DNA from: Labia minor
Taxonomy: Eukaryota; Arthropoda; Insecta; Dermaptera; Spongiphoridae
Assembly (NCBI GenBank): GCA_963082975.1
Contig: OY720348.1
Span: forward strand, 70,767,719-70,831,718
DNA length: 64,000 nt
Reading direction: 5' to 3'
The notes under the pieces were generated by a model that saw only the letters and a program-made list of their open reading frames with translations, did not search any database and was not told the origin of the DNA. Shown here piece after piece: positions 13,601-24,646 of the stretch (its first letter is position 1; each line of letters starts with the position of its first letter). Made by a program: the position numbers and the translations under genes.

Positions 13601-16600
13601 AGATAGTCGCTGTCATATTTTCGCTTTTCATCTCCTTTGTTTTTCGTCTGGTGAAACGGTACCTCACTATAGCATTCAACACTATCATGTCGATTATCAT
13701 GTCTTTCTAAACGGCTCAATTTTAACCATTGATCCATAATATAAAATTATCAAACATATATCTTTATTTTTACGGTCACACACACACACACACACACACA
13801 CATATTTAAAAATTAATTTATTAAAATATATATTATATATAGTATATAATTTAATATATATATATATATTCTGAAATTAATTTTAAATTATATAGATATA
13901 TTAGAAATTAATTTAATAGAATTTAACATATAATAATATATTAAAATATTTTATTTTATATATACATAATTGGTATATATTTCTGACCCCCTACACCTCG
14001 CAGAATTTAATGAAACTTCGCCAGTTGATTCTTTGATTAATTCTAAGAAACTTTTTCCTTAGGCATTTCTTGGGAGAACTTCTAGTTTTCGAGATACAAG
14101 TGATTAAAGATTGGATATCAATTAGATGGTTATGAATGTCTAAATGTGCAGCCATTAAGAAATTTCCATTGACTAATTCACTAATTATTCACATATTCAC
14201 TAATTTTAGTTTTTTTCTGTTCGGTTTGGATATAGGAAAATTATTTTATTAATTAATTTTTTAATTTTTCTATATACAATCCGAACTGAAAAAACCGAAA
14301 ATTAGTCGCGCCCTCTGCTGGTCAAACTGCTAAGACATGGTAGCTATCCAATCTTTAATCACTTGTATCTCGAAAACTAGAAGTTCTCCCAAGAAATGCC
14401 TAAGGAAAAAGTTTCTTAGAATTAATCAAAGAATCAACTGGCGAAGTTTCATTAAATTCTGCGAGGTGTAGGGGGTAAGTAATATATACCAGAAAAATGA
14501 TTTTAAATATAAAGGAAAAAATCATACTCTTCACATTAATACAATGTTTTAAATATAAATAAATGTTTGTAAAAAAAGAATAATATTTTTTTTACTTGAA
14601 TAAGAGGAATAAATTACAATGTATAAATTTGTTGAAATAATTTAATATTGATGACGTAATTTTGAAAAAGAAATAAGGAAAAAAGAAATGAAATTATTGA
14701 AATTTATTATAAATTTCTTAACAGGCAACGAACAATCTCTTTTACAGTGAGTTTTTTCTTTAATTTTTGTTTGTTTGTTTTTTTTTTGCTTTTGATTTTA
14801 ATGGCGTTTTAATTGTTTTCCGACATGGCTTTTGAAACATTTTGGATTTTTCAATAAGGCTCTTAAAAAAAAGGGACAATTTTTTTATAAAACAAAATCA
14901 ATTTAGGGGGTCTACACAAAACCCAAAAACATGGCAAGGGGTCTACGACACAAAAAAGTTTGGAAACCTATGCTCTAAATCAGAGGTGGCCAACCCAAAT
15001 GATCTTGCGGGCCACTTTGGAAATGCATCATAACTTCGCGGGCCGCATATAAAATTATACATACCCATATTAGATTTAGACCCATTATAGATATTGTTTG
15101 GTGTGACAAATTGAAAAATAATGAATTTTTATTATGTTTACTATTATTTTTACATATAAACATATATAATATAATAATAATGATACTGAATGCACATTGT
15201 AAAAAATATATAATACTAAAAATAAAAAAAGAAACAACGAAATAAAAAAAATGAAATCATATTTATTTCACTAGTGCGATATTTGTTTCATGAGAGCGAA
15301 GAATATAAAAGTGTGATGAATCTCGCAGGCCGCAAAAATGTTTACGGCGGGCCGCGGGTTGGCCACCCCTGCTCTAGATATTTAAATTTAAATTTAAATA
15401 ATTATAACTCGATCTTATTAAATCAAAAATATCCATAAAATTTACACTCTATTGCTTGACAAGGATACTTTATCCTTATTTCTGTAAATTTTTATATTAA
15501 TAATGGTTACGGCTTCAGTTAATCCTGCCCAAACTGTGCCTCTTTTAATAGCTGGCCATAGCCAGCGTTTTGTAGCTAGAGAACTAAATTAGGAAAAAAA
15601 CAATTTTTTTCTGCATTTTTTCCTTTATCCTTTAAACAGCTATATTTTAAAATAATCTGGATGATTATGCTTTCAAATTTTTATATTGAAATCCTTTTTT
15701 AATAAGCAATCCAACAATAGCATAGATATAGGGCATTTTTGGTTTGTAATTGAAAAAAAAAATCAATGGAATTGATTTTTCATCGATGGGTCAATTTCCT
15801 TGCTCGGTAGTTTATATATATATATGGATATACATTCTTTCTAGGATATATATATTATTGTTATTATATTATTATTATTATAATATATCCTCGAAAGGAT
15901 GAGTAAGAAAATTCTAGAAAGAATTAAATATATATCTAAATATTTATATTAACATTCTTTAACACGAATCGACTCATATCAGCTTTAATCTGGATTTTTC
16001 AATAAACATTATTCTTTATTTATTGCATAAGGAGATTCGAGATTGAAAGCTCTTCTATTAAAACAGAATATTTATCAATTGTCTGTGGGAAGTTGATTAT
16101 CTAATTCAATTATAATTTTTTTCAGCTGCTGTGAAACTTCTTCTCGATATGGGGAGTGACATTAACGCTCAAATTGAGACCAATCGTAATACGGCATTAA
16201 CCCTCGCTTGTTTTCAAGGAAGACACGAAGTTGTGAGTTTACTTTTAGATCGTAAAGCGAATGTTGAACATAGGGCGAAAACTGGTCTTACTCCTCTAAT
16301 GGAAGCGGCTAGTGGTGGTTATGTTGAAGTCGGTAGAGTCCTTTTGGATAAGGGAGCGGATGTTAATGCACCTCCAGTTCCTTCATCCAGAGATACTGCA
16401 CTTACGATTGCTGCTGATAAGGGACACTGTCGATTCGTGCAATTATTATTATCGCGGTAATTCTTGATTTAATTTAATAGATATATAAATATTGAATGGT
16501 TGAGTTTATATTAACAATTTTTTCACTATTGTAGAGGGGCACAAGTTGAAGTGAAAAACAAGAAAGGTAATTCACCTTTGTGGTTAGCTGCCAATGGTGG

Positions 16601-17823
16601 CCATTTACCTGTGGTTGAACATCTTTTCGATGCGTCGGCTGATATTGATTCCCAAGATAATAGAAAAGTAATGAAGGATTTTTTTTTCTTTGTTCCTATT
16701 AACTAATGTTGTCATATTCAATTAATTTAATTGAATCCTTTTAGGTTTCATGTTTAATGGCAGCCTTTAGGAAAGGGCATACCAAAGTAGTAAAATGGAT
16801 GGTAGATCATGTAACACAATTCCCAAGTGATCAAGAAATGACGAGGTTTATTTCCACTGTAAATGATAAGGTCAGTCAATATACCAGGATATTGTCTTTA
16901 TCAAATTATTAAAGCTTTGGTAGCTGTTTTTATTTATAAGGGAATTTTGTAAATAAAACTACATATTGATATTTTTTATTGAAAATTTATTTAAAAAAAA
17001 ATACAAAAAATTGTGTAATTTTGTATTTTTTTTGAATAAATTTACAATAAAAAATATCAATATGTGGTTTTATTTACAAAATTCCCTTATAAATTGTCTT
17101 TATCAATTTCCAAATTTGTTTCTAAATTCATTATTCATATTATGTTTAATAATAATAATTATTAATTATTTTGAATAAGAAATTTTTTGATCATCACGAG
17201 CAGATATATAAAAAGAAATTTATCGAATCATTTTTTTTTTTATTCAGGATTTATTAGAAAAATGTCAAGAATGTGTAAAAATAATACGTGCAGCGAAAGA
17301 TCAACAAGCTGCTAAAGCAAATAAAAATGCCACGATTCTCTTAGAGGAACTAGATATGGAAAAAAATCGTGAAGAATCTAAAAAAGCAGCAGCAGCTCGC
17401 CGCCGAGAAAGAAAGAAAAAGAAGAAACTTGAGAAAAAAGAGGAAAAACGAAAATTAACGGAAGAGAATAAAAAAAATGAAACTATTTTTCACGATCATG
17501 ATCATGGTGATAAAAAAACGGATGACGAAGAAGAGGATGAAGATGATATGGATGTGAATGAGGATACCGAAGGTAAATTGATATTCAAGATGAATGATAA
17601 TCGTAGGGATAGAATAATTTGATTTAAAATGATTATTATTTCAATAATAGGTGTGAATAAAGAAGAAAAAGCGTCTCCCATTACCACTCCTAACATCACA
17701 AGTGCCACTTCAAACACTCAAATGACTTCAACCCATTCTACCGTCATATTGAATACCTGCACTTCGGGTATGAATTCCACCTCTGGGGGATCTTTAAACA
17801 CACAAAATTCTCCAATCCCCTTC

Positions 17824-17855
<32 letters not shown>

Positions 17856-20800
17856 CTCCTCTTCATCTGCAAATACAATCTCCAATTCTAATACTACACC
17901 TTCTGTTATACACAATCCAGATGGCAATTCAACCATTGTAACTTCAATGTCTAGTCCACCGCTTCATTTCATATTCAAAAATACTGCCGGTAGGTATATA
18001 ATTAAAGAAAAAAGAAAAAAAAAAAAAAAAAGAAAACAAATAATAATGATAAAACATAACCAATCTAATTTTCTCGATAATTAATTAATTAAAATATTTA
18101 TTATTTTTTTTTTTTAGTTAAAGTTAAAGAAATCGAGTCCAAAGAAAAATGGTCAAATGAATCTTCAAATTCATCGAATATGTTGGACAATCCAAAATTA
18201 CCAATCCGGTCTTCTTTGGACCGTAAACCGAAACATTTAATTTTTGAATCATCGAGACCACATCCAGCTGAACGGGAAGATTTTGAAGCTACTGGAAATG
18301 ATATTTATGTTCCTAAAGGCAAAAAGGCATATCAGTAAGTAATATTTTTCTTTAAAATAAATCAACCCTTGTGTTAAAAGTTAAATTATTTGAACAAAAT
18401 ATTTTTTTTTATATATGCTTGAATATATGAATATATAAATAAATATATATATATATATATATCTTTTTTTTAGAAATCATTTTGCAGAAGAAAATATATC
18501 AAATATTACTAATAATAAAAACTTAAATTCTACGAAGCAAGCTGGTAAAAGAGGCGAAGATGGCTGGAAGGAAGTAGTTCGCAAGTATGTTCTAGTTTTT
18601 TATAATTATTTAAGAAAAGAAATATATTTATTTATAAATATATATATAATAATTTTATTCCCTACTATAATTTACAATGTTATATATTTTTAGATTACCC
18701 AAAAGAGTTGAATCAGTTAAAGATGACAAAGTTAATCGAGGAGACATTGAAACGTAAGTTTTAATTTTTTAAAATTTTGGAATAATAAATTGTTAACTCT
18801 TATGAAATATATTTATATATTTTGGATTTAAATTAATGACACACAATGATAAACTTTCACTTTATTAAAATATTTATATATATTTCTTAATAATATTAAT
18901 TAAATTTTTTACAATAATATTTTTTTTTATAATTCAATTATTATTATTATTATTATTATTACTTAGTTACTTAGTTGTAAATTAAATATTTCTACATGTA
19001 TTATCTTAAATTATATACGATTATTCCTGTTAAATTTCATTTCAGAAAGTAAAATAGATTTAAATATCATTTTATTATTTCTTTCATTCTAGTTTCCTTA
19101 AACTTAACAAAATTAAACATTGAAACAATTTCAGAAAAAAATAAAATAAATATTATGATTACTCTTATTTACTTATTATTATAATTATATAATTTAATTG
19201 TTTAAATATATCTATATTTTTTTAGATCTAAAAAAGTTATGGTACCTATTCATGCCATAAGTCGTGTGATTGGTCGTGGAGGAAGTAATATTAATGCTAT
19301 TCGAACTGCGACAGGAGCTCATATTGAAGTTGAAAAACAGAGCAAAGGCCAAGGAGATCGCGCAATAACAATAAAGTAAGAATATATTTTTAATTTACAA
19401 TTATAAGATAAAGAAGAGGGGCCGCCTCAGCATCAATTTAAGCAATTCTAGGAAAAAATTGGGAAGATGGGGGGAGGCTCATTCTGTTTTTCATCTCGGG
19501 CGAAGTTTTGTCTTGACACGGCCCTGAAAACATATCACAATAGTTTTAATTTGATTACATACAAATATATATATTATTTTAAAAAATGTTATTTGTTTTA
19601 TTTTTTTTACATTAAATTTAATTTTTTTATTAATTTATTATTTTATTATATTAAAAAAACTTTCTCTAAGATTTACTATTAGTGTTAATTTAAAAAAAAA
19701 CATTAGAAATTAAATTATTTTATCAATTTTATAGCTATTGAAATATTTTTCTAACTATTATTTTACTGTTTTTTTTCTTGGTCATTTTATTTACTATCGA
19801 TATTACTTCGAAATTTTGAGCCATTGTATTATAGATATTGAATTCTAGTTCTAATTTAATATTTATAAAACCAAATAACAATAAAATATTTTAATTTTTT
19901 AAAATATCAAACTTTTAAGTTTAAAACCAAAATTTATAAAACTCAAATTTTAAGTCACTCTTCACACTAAAAATTTAAATATAAATAAATCTTCCCTGAG
20001 TGAATCACACACGTGTCATTAATAATAATTATCATTCATTTATAAATTGACTAGAATTTTATTTATTTTATTATTTTTTTTTTTTAATTTTATTTATTTT
20101 ATTTTAAATAATTTCTATATTTTTAGGGGATCCGTTGATACAACAAAACAAGCTCATTCAATGATCTTGGCTTTAATTGATGACCCTGAAGTGGATATTA
20201 CGCAAATGTTTTCTAAAAATAAATTGCAGGTTGTTTCTCTACCTCCTAGTGACAAATCTATTGTTACGGTTGGTTTTTTTTTTTATTTTTTTATATTCGA
20301 TAATTATATTAGTTTTATATATAAATTGTTTATTAATTAATATCTATATTTCCTTTACTTTTAGATTTCAAAAACGAAAACTTCTCCTTCAAAACCTTCA
20401 GGAGTTTATGTCTTTCAGAATCCTCCTTTAGTTGGTAATACAACGACGCCTTCTTCAGGAAAACTAATGACACCGACTTGTAAGTTATTTTCTTCAATAT
20501 TTTATATCAAGTAAAATGGGTACGATTTTTTAATGATTCATCATTGCATCAATTCAGCTGCTGGTTCTACCGTGTCTCTTTTACCAACTCTTCGAAATTT
20601 AACTTCAGCAAAATCAGGGCCTCCTTTTTCCGCATCAATGGCTAGAAATCCAGCCCCTCCTCGTCTAGTCGCTGCAGGTAATAATGAACATTGGATTCGA
20701 ATACTATTTTCATTCTTTTTTTTTTTTTTCTTTTCTCTAAACAATGATTTTTAATATAAATTTTACATTTTTAGCAGAAAAAAGAGCTGCTCAAATTGCT

Positions 20801-23564
20801 GCATCCATAACTAAAACTACAATGTCATATACATCAGCCATAATCTCTTCGTGCAAAAGTACAAAAGTGGTTTCAACTTCTAGTAACCAGACATTTGCGG
20901 CAAAACTTACTGAAACTAGTACAGCAATGCAAGTGCCTTCAGGGTCAACAATTTCATTTTCCAATTCGAAACCTCGTATGACTGTATGTCCACCACAAAT
21001 CCAATTATCCAATAGTCATCAACAAACCTTAAGTACATGCACTTCAACTGCCGTTTCACCTAAACATCACCGGCCTCAACCAACAGCATCTGCTCCTCCA
21101 AGTATTCCCGGACAATATCAAATAACCCCCACCAAGGCTCCATTTTCTTCAAATACATCGACGGCATCTCTACCAGTTGTTTCTATGTCAAGCACTTCAA
21201 ACCCTTCCTCTGGTTCTGGGCCGAATCTATGTAATACGATCATTTCTTGCCCTGGTTCTTCAACAACAAATCATTCATCAACAAACAACGAACAAGGTCG
21301 AAGTAACACACCTTTAGGACACGATATTCTTGAACATATGGCTTGCGTCTCCGTACCATCCAATAAAGAATATTCTTTATTCAATGATCCTATTTTAGAG
21401 GTAATAGAACTTTCATTTTCATTTTTTTTTTTTTTTTTTTACTTTACTAGTTCATTTGTTATTTCCATTAAATATTAACTCTTGATTAATGATTGATTCC
21501 ATTTAGGCAAGTAATAAACATCCTGTTTGGGCTCGTGATTCCGAACCACCTTCTCCACCCAAAGGACACGTAACTTCAGTTGAACCCAAAGAGGTATCCA
21601 TATTATAAATTGGCTATTCTTCTTTTGCTTTCCATGTTCGATGTAAATATTAAATTGGAATGATCTTTTTATAGGTGGATGCTGCTAAAGCGCCAGGTTA
21701 CCGAGGCACAGCTGTTTGTTCTCCTGTTTCTAAAACAAGAAGTTCGAGTACGACACCACCTTCGTTACCATTAAATCCGGGAACAACTTATCCAAATGTT
21801 TCCACCTTTTCTCCTGAACAATGTTTACCTACTGGAGGTTCCATAATGACTGCAAAACAACCTCAAGTTCCAACACCACATAATTTCACTTCCAATAGAA
21901 TCTCGAATGCTGAAACCATTGAATTATTAAATGCTTCAACGGTCCCTGGATTAGGCGTAGTTGGTCAACAACCGCCATTCTCTAATCGAGGAATGTTTCC
22001 CGGATCCAATCCAATTCCTCATTCAGTTATTCAATCGACTTCCCAAAATGTTTTGGAAAGACCTCCGATCTATAATTCAACTTATGGTGTAGCAGATCCC
22101 AATCTTTTGAAATTAGTGTCGAGTGGAACGGAACCTCCTCCACCAGCTCAACCTCATGTGATCACTCCCTTTCAACATCACGGACATCACTTAAATTTTC
22201 AAGTGCAACCCAGTGTAGGTGTGAGTTTACCTTCATCCCAACCTAACACCAATACAACGGTAACGATGTCACGGCTAAATCCAAGAGCTCCTGATTTCTC
22301 CATTCATCTTGCAAATAAACAACCCCCACCACCCCAATCCCAAGCTCAACAGCAACCAGCAGCTCCACCACCCCAAGTTCAACCCCCATCCCAGCCACAA
22401 CCGTCTCAGGTCCCTCCAGCTCCACCCCCACCTCAACCTTCTCAACCACCAACTCAACAAGGACAAAATGCATCGCAACCAACTACGAATTTATTTAATC
22501 CGAATGCATACCAACGTACTCCAGGTCTCCATGTACCAGGCCCATCCACCTCAGCAACAGGTCTACCAAATTTGATGCCTAATATTGGTTATCAATTAAA
22601 TAAAACGAATCTGGATCAATTCCATCAAGCGATTCAAACTCAAGCCTCCACGGTATCTTCGAATGGTCAAAGGTGGCCTGCACCGATCTTTCACCATTAT
22701 CCAAATCAAATCCCAGTTCATACTCAACATGATCTTGTTAATCACTATACTTCTAATATAAATATTCCCCATATAACCCAAATGGCAGCTGCTAATGCTG
22801 CTGATCTTTTAACCGTGCTCGAAAATGGAAATATAGGAAGGACAGGAAATTCGCCTGCAATGTCACCCGTTTCCCCAGCAGGCACCAATCCAACACCCGT
22901 TGGAGAATCCAATATCCATAAGATGGAAGATAGAAAAATTCCTCCGCGGCCTATTGGAACAGAAAGAGCCAGCTGGAAGAACTATCCATCTAATAATTCT
23001 ATGGAAATCAATGCCACTGGAAATTGGCTGATTAGCGAACATAAAATGACTCCTTATTGGACTACTGATGGTACTCCCATCAATCACATGGAACGACCTC
23101 CTTTAATGAGATCAATATACGATAATTCTATACCTCATGTTATGGAAAACTATCAGGCAAGTCTTCTTTTTATTTCAAATGCTCCATTCATGATTTTCAT
23201 ATGCGTTTTATATTTTATTTGCTTTCTTTTTTTTTTTTTTTTTCTTCTTTCTCTTTAGGCTGCTCATGTGGATAGTCAACATGCCTTTCATAATGGTGGA
23301 AATCCAACACTTGCCCTGATGGGCCTTCCAATAATGCCTCATTTTAACGCTGCAACTGGAGGAATTGGTGGACCAGAAATACCTAATGAACCTGTAAAAA
23401 TGGATCAGACGAATTGGGAAGGATCAAGGCATATGCCAGAATACCAAGAAAAGCCTCATGTTAGTTTTTCAATACGATTCATTTACAATTCTTCTAATTG
23501 ATCATCGATCATTTACTAATAGTATTTTTCTTTCTAGGGTTGGTCCCCAAAATGGAGCCATTGA
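1577..23564 (+). CDS. mask: mask / ANKHD1-ANKRD17 family multiple ankyrin repeat, single KH domain protein (30 coding exons read)
   Basis: Large cytoplasmic scaffold; in flies Mask is a cofactor of the Hippo effector Yorkie and modulates receptor tyrosine kinase signalling. Exons read: 1577-1631 (tentative start), 1804-2006, 4333-4494, 4562-4703, 4776-5059, 5369-5620, 6875-7076, 7412-7545, 9644-9839, 10036-10308, 10389-10550, 10635-10798, 10876-11077, 16126-16456, 16535-16667, 16745-16870, 17248-17572, 17651-17989, 18118-18334, 18474-18584, 18694-18753, 19226-19375, 20127-20268, 20365-20479, 20558-20677, 20775-21400, 21507-21593, 21675-23156, 23259-23459, 23538-23564. They sum to 7023 nt, 2340 codons plus TGA, with all phases agreeing. 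Order: linker with the coiled coil EEQILQKQQILEELQRVERE (spliced across exons 3-4), ten ankyrin repeats (residues about 650-1007), a Lys/Arg/Glu-rich helix, poly-Ser, a KH domain with GRGG (about 1358-1455), a Pro/Gln-rich tail, and the family motifs AAKAPGYRG and DRKIPPRPIGTERA. The first 15-repeat block known in the family is not in the window. Confidence 0.93.
2054..2910. repeat. Nested HINE/Helentron-like repeat debris in mask intron
   Basis: 2420-2600 matches the body of the elements at 52940-53100 and 60180-60350 (GTGACCGTAAAAATAAAGAT, the AATTTCAGCTTGAT segment, and the ACACGTGACGTGGTGCC segment). 2610-2700 carries the 3'-end unit inverted (ACTATCTCGCAAATTTG), and 2730-2910 repeats the body again in forward orientation with an internal deletion. 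A (GT)n tract sits at 2400-2421. 2210-2450 is also the inverted counterpart of 13739-13975. The piece at 2054-2160 is a GC-richer repeat of unknown type. Confidence 0.7.
2905..3462 (-). mobile_element. 3'-truncated Helitron, same family as 54101-56092
   Basis: Read on the minus strand it opens with a TA tract and AAAAGGCAATGTCTGT, then the (TG)n/CTGTCAAATACTC leader, and stays collinear with the first about 550 bp of the complete Helitron at 54101. The 3' hairpin and CTAG end are missing; the left edge abuts HINE debris at 2910. This copy carries a palindromic GTAACCATGGTAAC-like stretch at 3257-3270 that the 54101 copy lacks. Confidence 0.75.
3840..3965 (-). mobile_element. Degraded LINE reverse-transcriptase tail fragment
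   Basis: The stretch resembles the better copy at 45995-46100 (the AAAGTTCTT, CTGAGCCA-AT-CCA and CATCTCTC/CATGTCCCTCAC-like blocks in the same order). It is too decayed to translate. Low-complexity A/T sequence follows up to the mask exon at 4333, with two short direct repeats of AAAATGATTTTG at about 4010, 4080 and 4133. Confidence 0.4.
5689..6643. mobile_element. Non-autonomous TA-inserting DNA transposon (MITE) in mask intron
   Basis: Terminal inverted repeats of about 22 bp: CACCTAATTCTGTTTTTACA at the left, and its reverse complement with one mismatch at the right (ending GTTAGGTG). Each end is flanked by TA, consistent with the Tc1/mariner/pogo target preference, though the flanks are TA-repeats so the duplication is not unique. 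No transposase frame is present in the 955 bp. Positions 6255-6385 match one arm of the palindromic element at 13972-14500 (CTTAGAATTAATCAAAGAAT and neighbours). Confidence 0.75.
7744..9125 (-). pseudogene. LINE ORF2 fragment: apurinic-type endonuclease domain (frameshifted, 3'-truncated)
   Basis: The minus strand encodes an exonuclease-endonuclease-phosphatase domain of a Jockey/CR1-like non-LTR retrotransposon. The N-terminus shows SIWTWNCQGF, then GLCETWW, CYFPPDGD, VMGDFNGR, and after a frame change SVIDQCWV and GSDHVPYR. The break at about 8490 lies in a G-run and costs one frame. The frame ends in the linker after the endonuclease; no reverse transcriptase follows. Base composition is far more GC-rich than the host DNA, indicating recent arrival. 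Losing the 3' half is unusual, as LINE copies normally lose 5' sequence; see the enclosing hAT element. Confidence 0.85.
9118..9275 (-). pseudogene. LINE ORF1 C-terminal zinc-knuckle fragment
   Basis: The minus-strand frame begins GHDAKDCKG, continues VRCANCESAG and VNH...DKCC, and ends at TAG 9120-9118. It carries the cysteine/histidine spacing of a gag-like CCHC zinc knuckle of LINE ORF1 proteins. Its stop overlaps the ORF2 start (ATGGGTAG), the usual compact ORF1/ORF2 junction. The N-terminal part of ORF1 is absent. Confidence 0.7.
11851..13737 (-). pseudogene. hAT transposase pseudogene, BED zinc finger (ZBED5/SCAND3-like)
   Basis: Four collinear minus-strand segments make one protein: a BED finger (CVICNEVLANSSLKPSLLRRH...), the N-terminal transposase region (FAIQLDESTDVTNAAILLVY), the central region (GVCTDGAKSMTGK, HCCIHRQALV, VRWLSRGKVLSRLFELK), and the C-terminal hAT dimerisation region (CTTYLCEKGFSTYTYLKDKY, then R-N-R-L). 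Only three lesions are visible: an in-frame TAA at 13449-13447, a frameshift between 12946 and 12931, and a one-base slip in a T-run near 12494. The gene is therefore recently dead and not active as written. Confidence 0.88.
13739..13975 (-). repeat. Inverted copy of the (GT)n-containing repeat at 2210-2450
   Basis: It shares the (CA)n/(GT)n tract joined to GACCGTAAAAATAAAGATAT and the long TA-rich arm ending at TATACATAATT. It sits immediately 5' of the hAT transposase frame inside the hAT element. Confidence 0.6.
13972..14502. mobile_element. Palindromic MITE nested in the hAT element
   Basis: Two arms of roughly 145 bp (13977-14122 and 14345-14495) are reverse complements with few differences; both include ACCCCCTACACCTCGCAGAA at one end and CAATCTTTAATCACTTGTAT at the other, facing opposite ways. 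The central loop of about 220 bp contains CGCGCCCTCTGCTGGTCA. Its arms match part of the MITE at 5689-6643, so the two belong to related families. Confidence 0.75.
14973..15379. mobile_element. hAT MITE, 391 bp, abutting the larger hAT element
   Basis: Element 14981-15371 with 16-bp near-perfect ends (CAGAGGTGGCCAACCC and GGGTTGGCCACCCCTG) and flanks CTCTAAAT / CTCTAGAT (7 of 8). GGGCC-rich subterminal regions are typical of hAT MITEs. Its left flank is the same 8 bases that form the right flank of the preceding hAT element. Confidence 0.88.
15380..16125. other. Remainder of mask intron
   Basis: AT-rich sequence with a small hairpin pair (TTCTTTCTAGGATATAT at 15836 against ATATATCCTCGAAAGGATG at 15884). 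No coding frame or transposon end is seen. Confidence 0.4.
16933..17093. mobile_element. Foldback MITE with AAGGGAATTTT ends
   Basis: Arms of about 60 bp (TTTATAAGGGAATTTTGTAA... and its reverse complement ending ...AAAATTCCCTTATAAA) surround a short A/T loop. TA flanks both ends. It lies in the mask intron 16871-17247. A second element with the same terminal motif is at 49422-49609. Confidence 0.7.
19226..20268 (+). other. mask: KH domain of mask
   Basis: Exons 19226-19375 and 20127-20268 encode VMVPIHAISRVIGRGGSNIN, then AIRTATGAHIEVEKQ and, after the intron, GSVDTTKQAHSMILALI. The GRGG loop and flanking helices are the type-I KH fold that binds single-stranded RNA or DNA. The donor at 20269 is GTTGGT, weaker than its neighbours; an alternative donor after CAG at 20229 would shorten the exon by 39 nt in frame. 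Confidence 0.92.
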
Positions 23565-24021
23565 ATTAAGATATACATTTGTTTAATAATAGTTGAAATA
23601 TGTGAATCCCTCAATTGACACTTAGAAAATTTGTTTTTAATTTTTATTATTTGGGTATTTGGTAGATAGAGTTTAAAAAAATACAAAACAAAATAAAAAA
23701 AAATTGAAACATGAAATTAAGTTGTAGCTTGTATGTAAATCATAAGGCTACATTTAATTTAAGTATAAATATATACATTTCACGTCTCTTGTTATGCTCC
23801 AAAATATCTATAATCTATATTATCTTATATTTATATGTATATATATATACATATATATACATATATACATGTATATTTATATACATATTGACATATATAC
23901 ACATATATATATATATATGTGTGTGTATATGTTTATATATATATATATACACTTTTTGAATTCCATTCAAAGTTATACTAAGCTTTTTGAGTGAATAATT
24001 TTAAGTTATATTTCTTTATAT

Positions 24022-24027
24022 AATAAA
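24022..24027 (+). terminator. Candidate poly(A) signal of mask
   Basis: AATAAA 458 bp past the mask stop codon, in an AT-rich 3' UTR rich in ATATAC microsatellite (23820-23950). Other A-rich candidates exist, so the choice is tentative. Confidence 0.4.
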
Positions 24028-24646
24028 CCATGTTCTAATGTGTTGTCTGATTATCTATTTTTTTTTTTGTTAATAAAAATAGGCCTATTTCTAATCTTGA
24101 CGGAAAATTTCAATCCTATTAATCTATATAATTATAAAATTTAATTTTTCTTTAAATAAATTTGGACTTAGATTCAATATTAATAAACAAAAAGTTACAA
24201 ATAATTATAGGAAATTTTTCATTATTTTTACATTTAAGCTGTATTGATATTTTAATTTGATTTTTTTTTTATGTATTTTTTCAAATCTAGAAACAAGATT
24301 ATTTATTTAATTTTTTTTATATATATATATTAATATATATATATATCTTATATATATTAATATCTATTAATAGACGATGACTGAAGAATAAGAGAATTGT
24401 GCACTGTGTAAGTATATTTTGATTTAAGCTAAAAAGAGTATTTTATTAATATTTTTTCCAGAGCATGAAGATGACAATGATATCCGTTCATCCAATATAC
24501 CGAATAAGTAAATAAACAATATTTTTTATTTTTTCTCGATAAAATAACAACTGCAAATACATTCAACTTAATGAAAAGACATAATTCAGCAATTGTTGAA
24601 CACAATTACATTATCAATTGTTAAAATAATATGTTGAAATATTAAT

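Larger units (their letters stand above)
11284..14980 (-). mobile_element. Autonomous-type hAT transposon (degenerate), ZBED5-like
   Basis: The left end at 11292 reads CAGTGTTTCCCAACC after CACTAGAT (11284-11291); the right end at 14972 reads GTTTGGAAACCTATG before CTCTAAAT (14973-14980). The ends are imperfect inverted repeats and the 8-bp flanks agree at 6 of 8 positions. A transposase pseudogene lies on the minus strand, and its 5' flank is interrupted by the repeat at 13739-13975 and the palindromic element at 13972-14500. Confidence 0.8.
10440..16870 (+). other. mask: Second ankyrin block of mask (10 repeats, split by a 5-kb intron)
   Basis: Ten ankyrin units read in order, beginning HDTALTVACAGGHEELVELL and ending with the divergent LMAAFRKGHTKVVKWMVDH unit before the QFPSDQEM linker. 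The order and linkers (SERTKDTPLSLACSGGR, GSKLGISPLMLAAMNGH, SSRDTALTIAADKGH) are those of the ANKHD1/ANKRD17 second block. Repeat 5 is split at GH|T-A-A-V by the intron 11078-16125, which is filled with transposons. Confidence 0.95.

Noticed and set aside
17502-17936. Minus-strand frames with poly-Glu and poly-Ser stretches
   Set aside because: They mirror the poly-Ser and acidic stretches of mask exons on the plus strand.
22243-22575. Minus- and plus-strand frames over the Pro/Gln-rich exon
   Set aside because: Shadows of the large mask exon 21675-23156.
23711-23994. Frames of repeated Tyr/Ile/Cys
   Set aside because: Translation of the ATATAC microsatellite in the mask 3' UTR.
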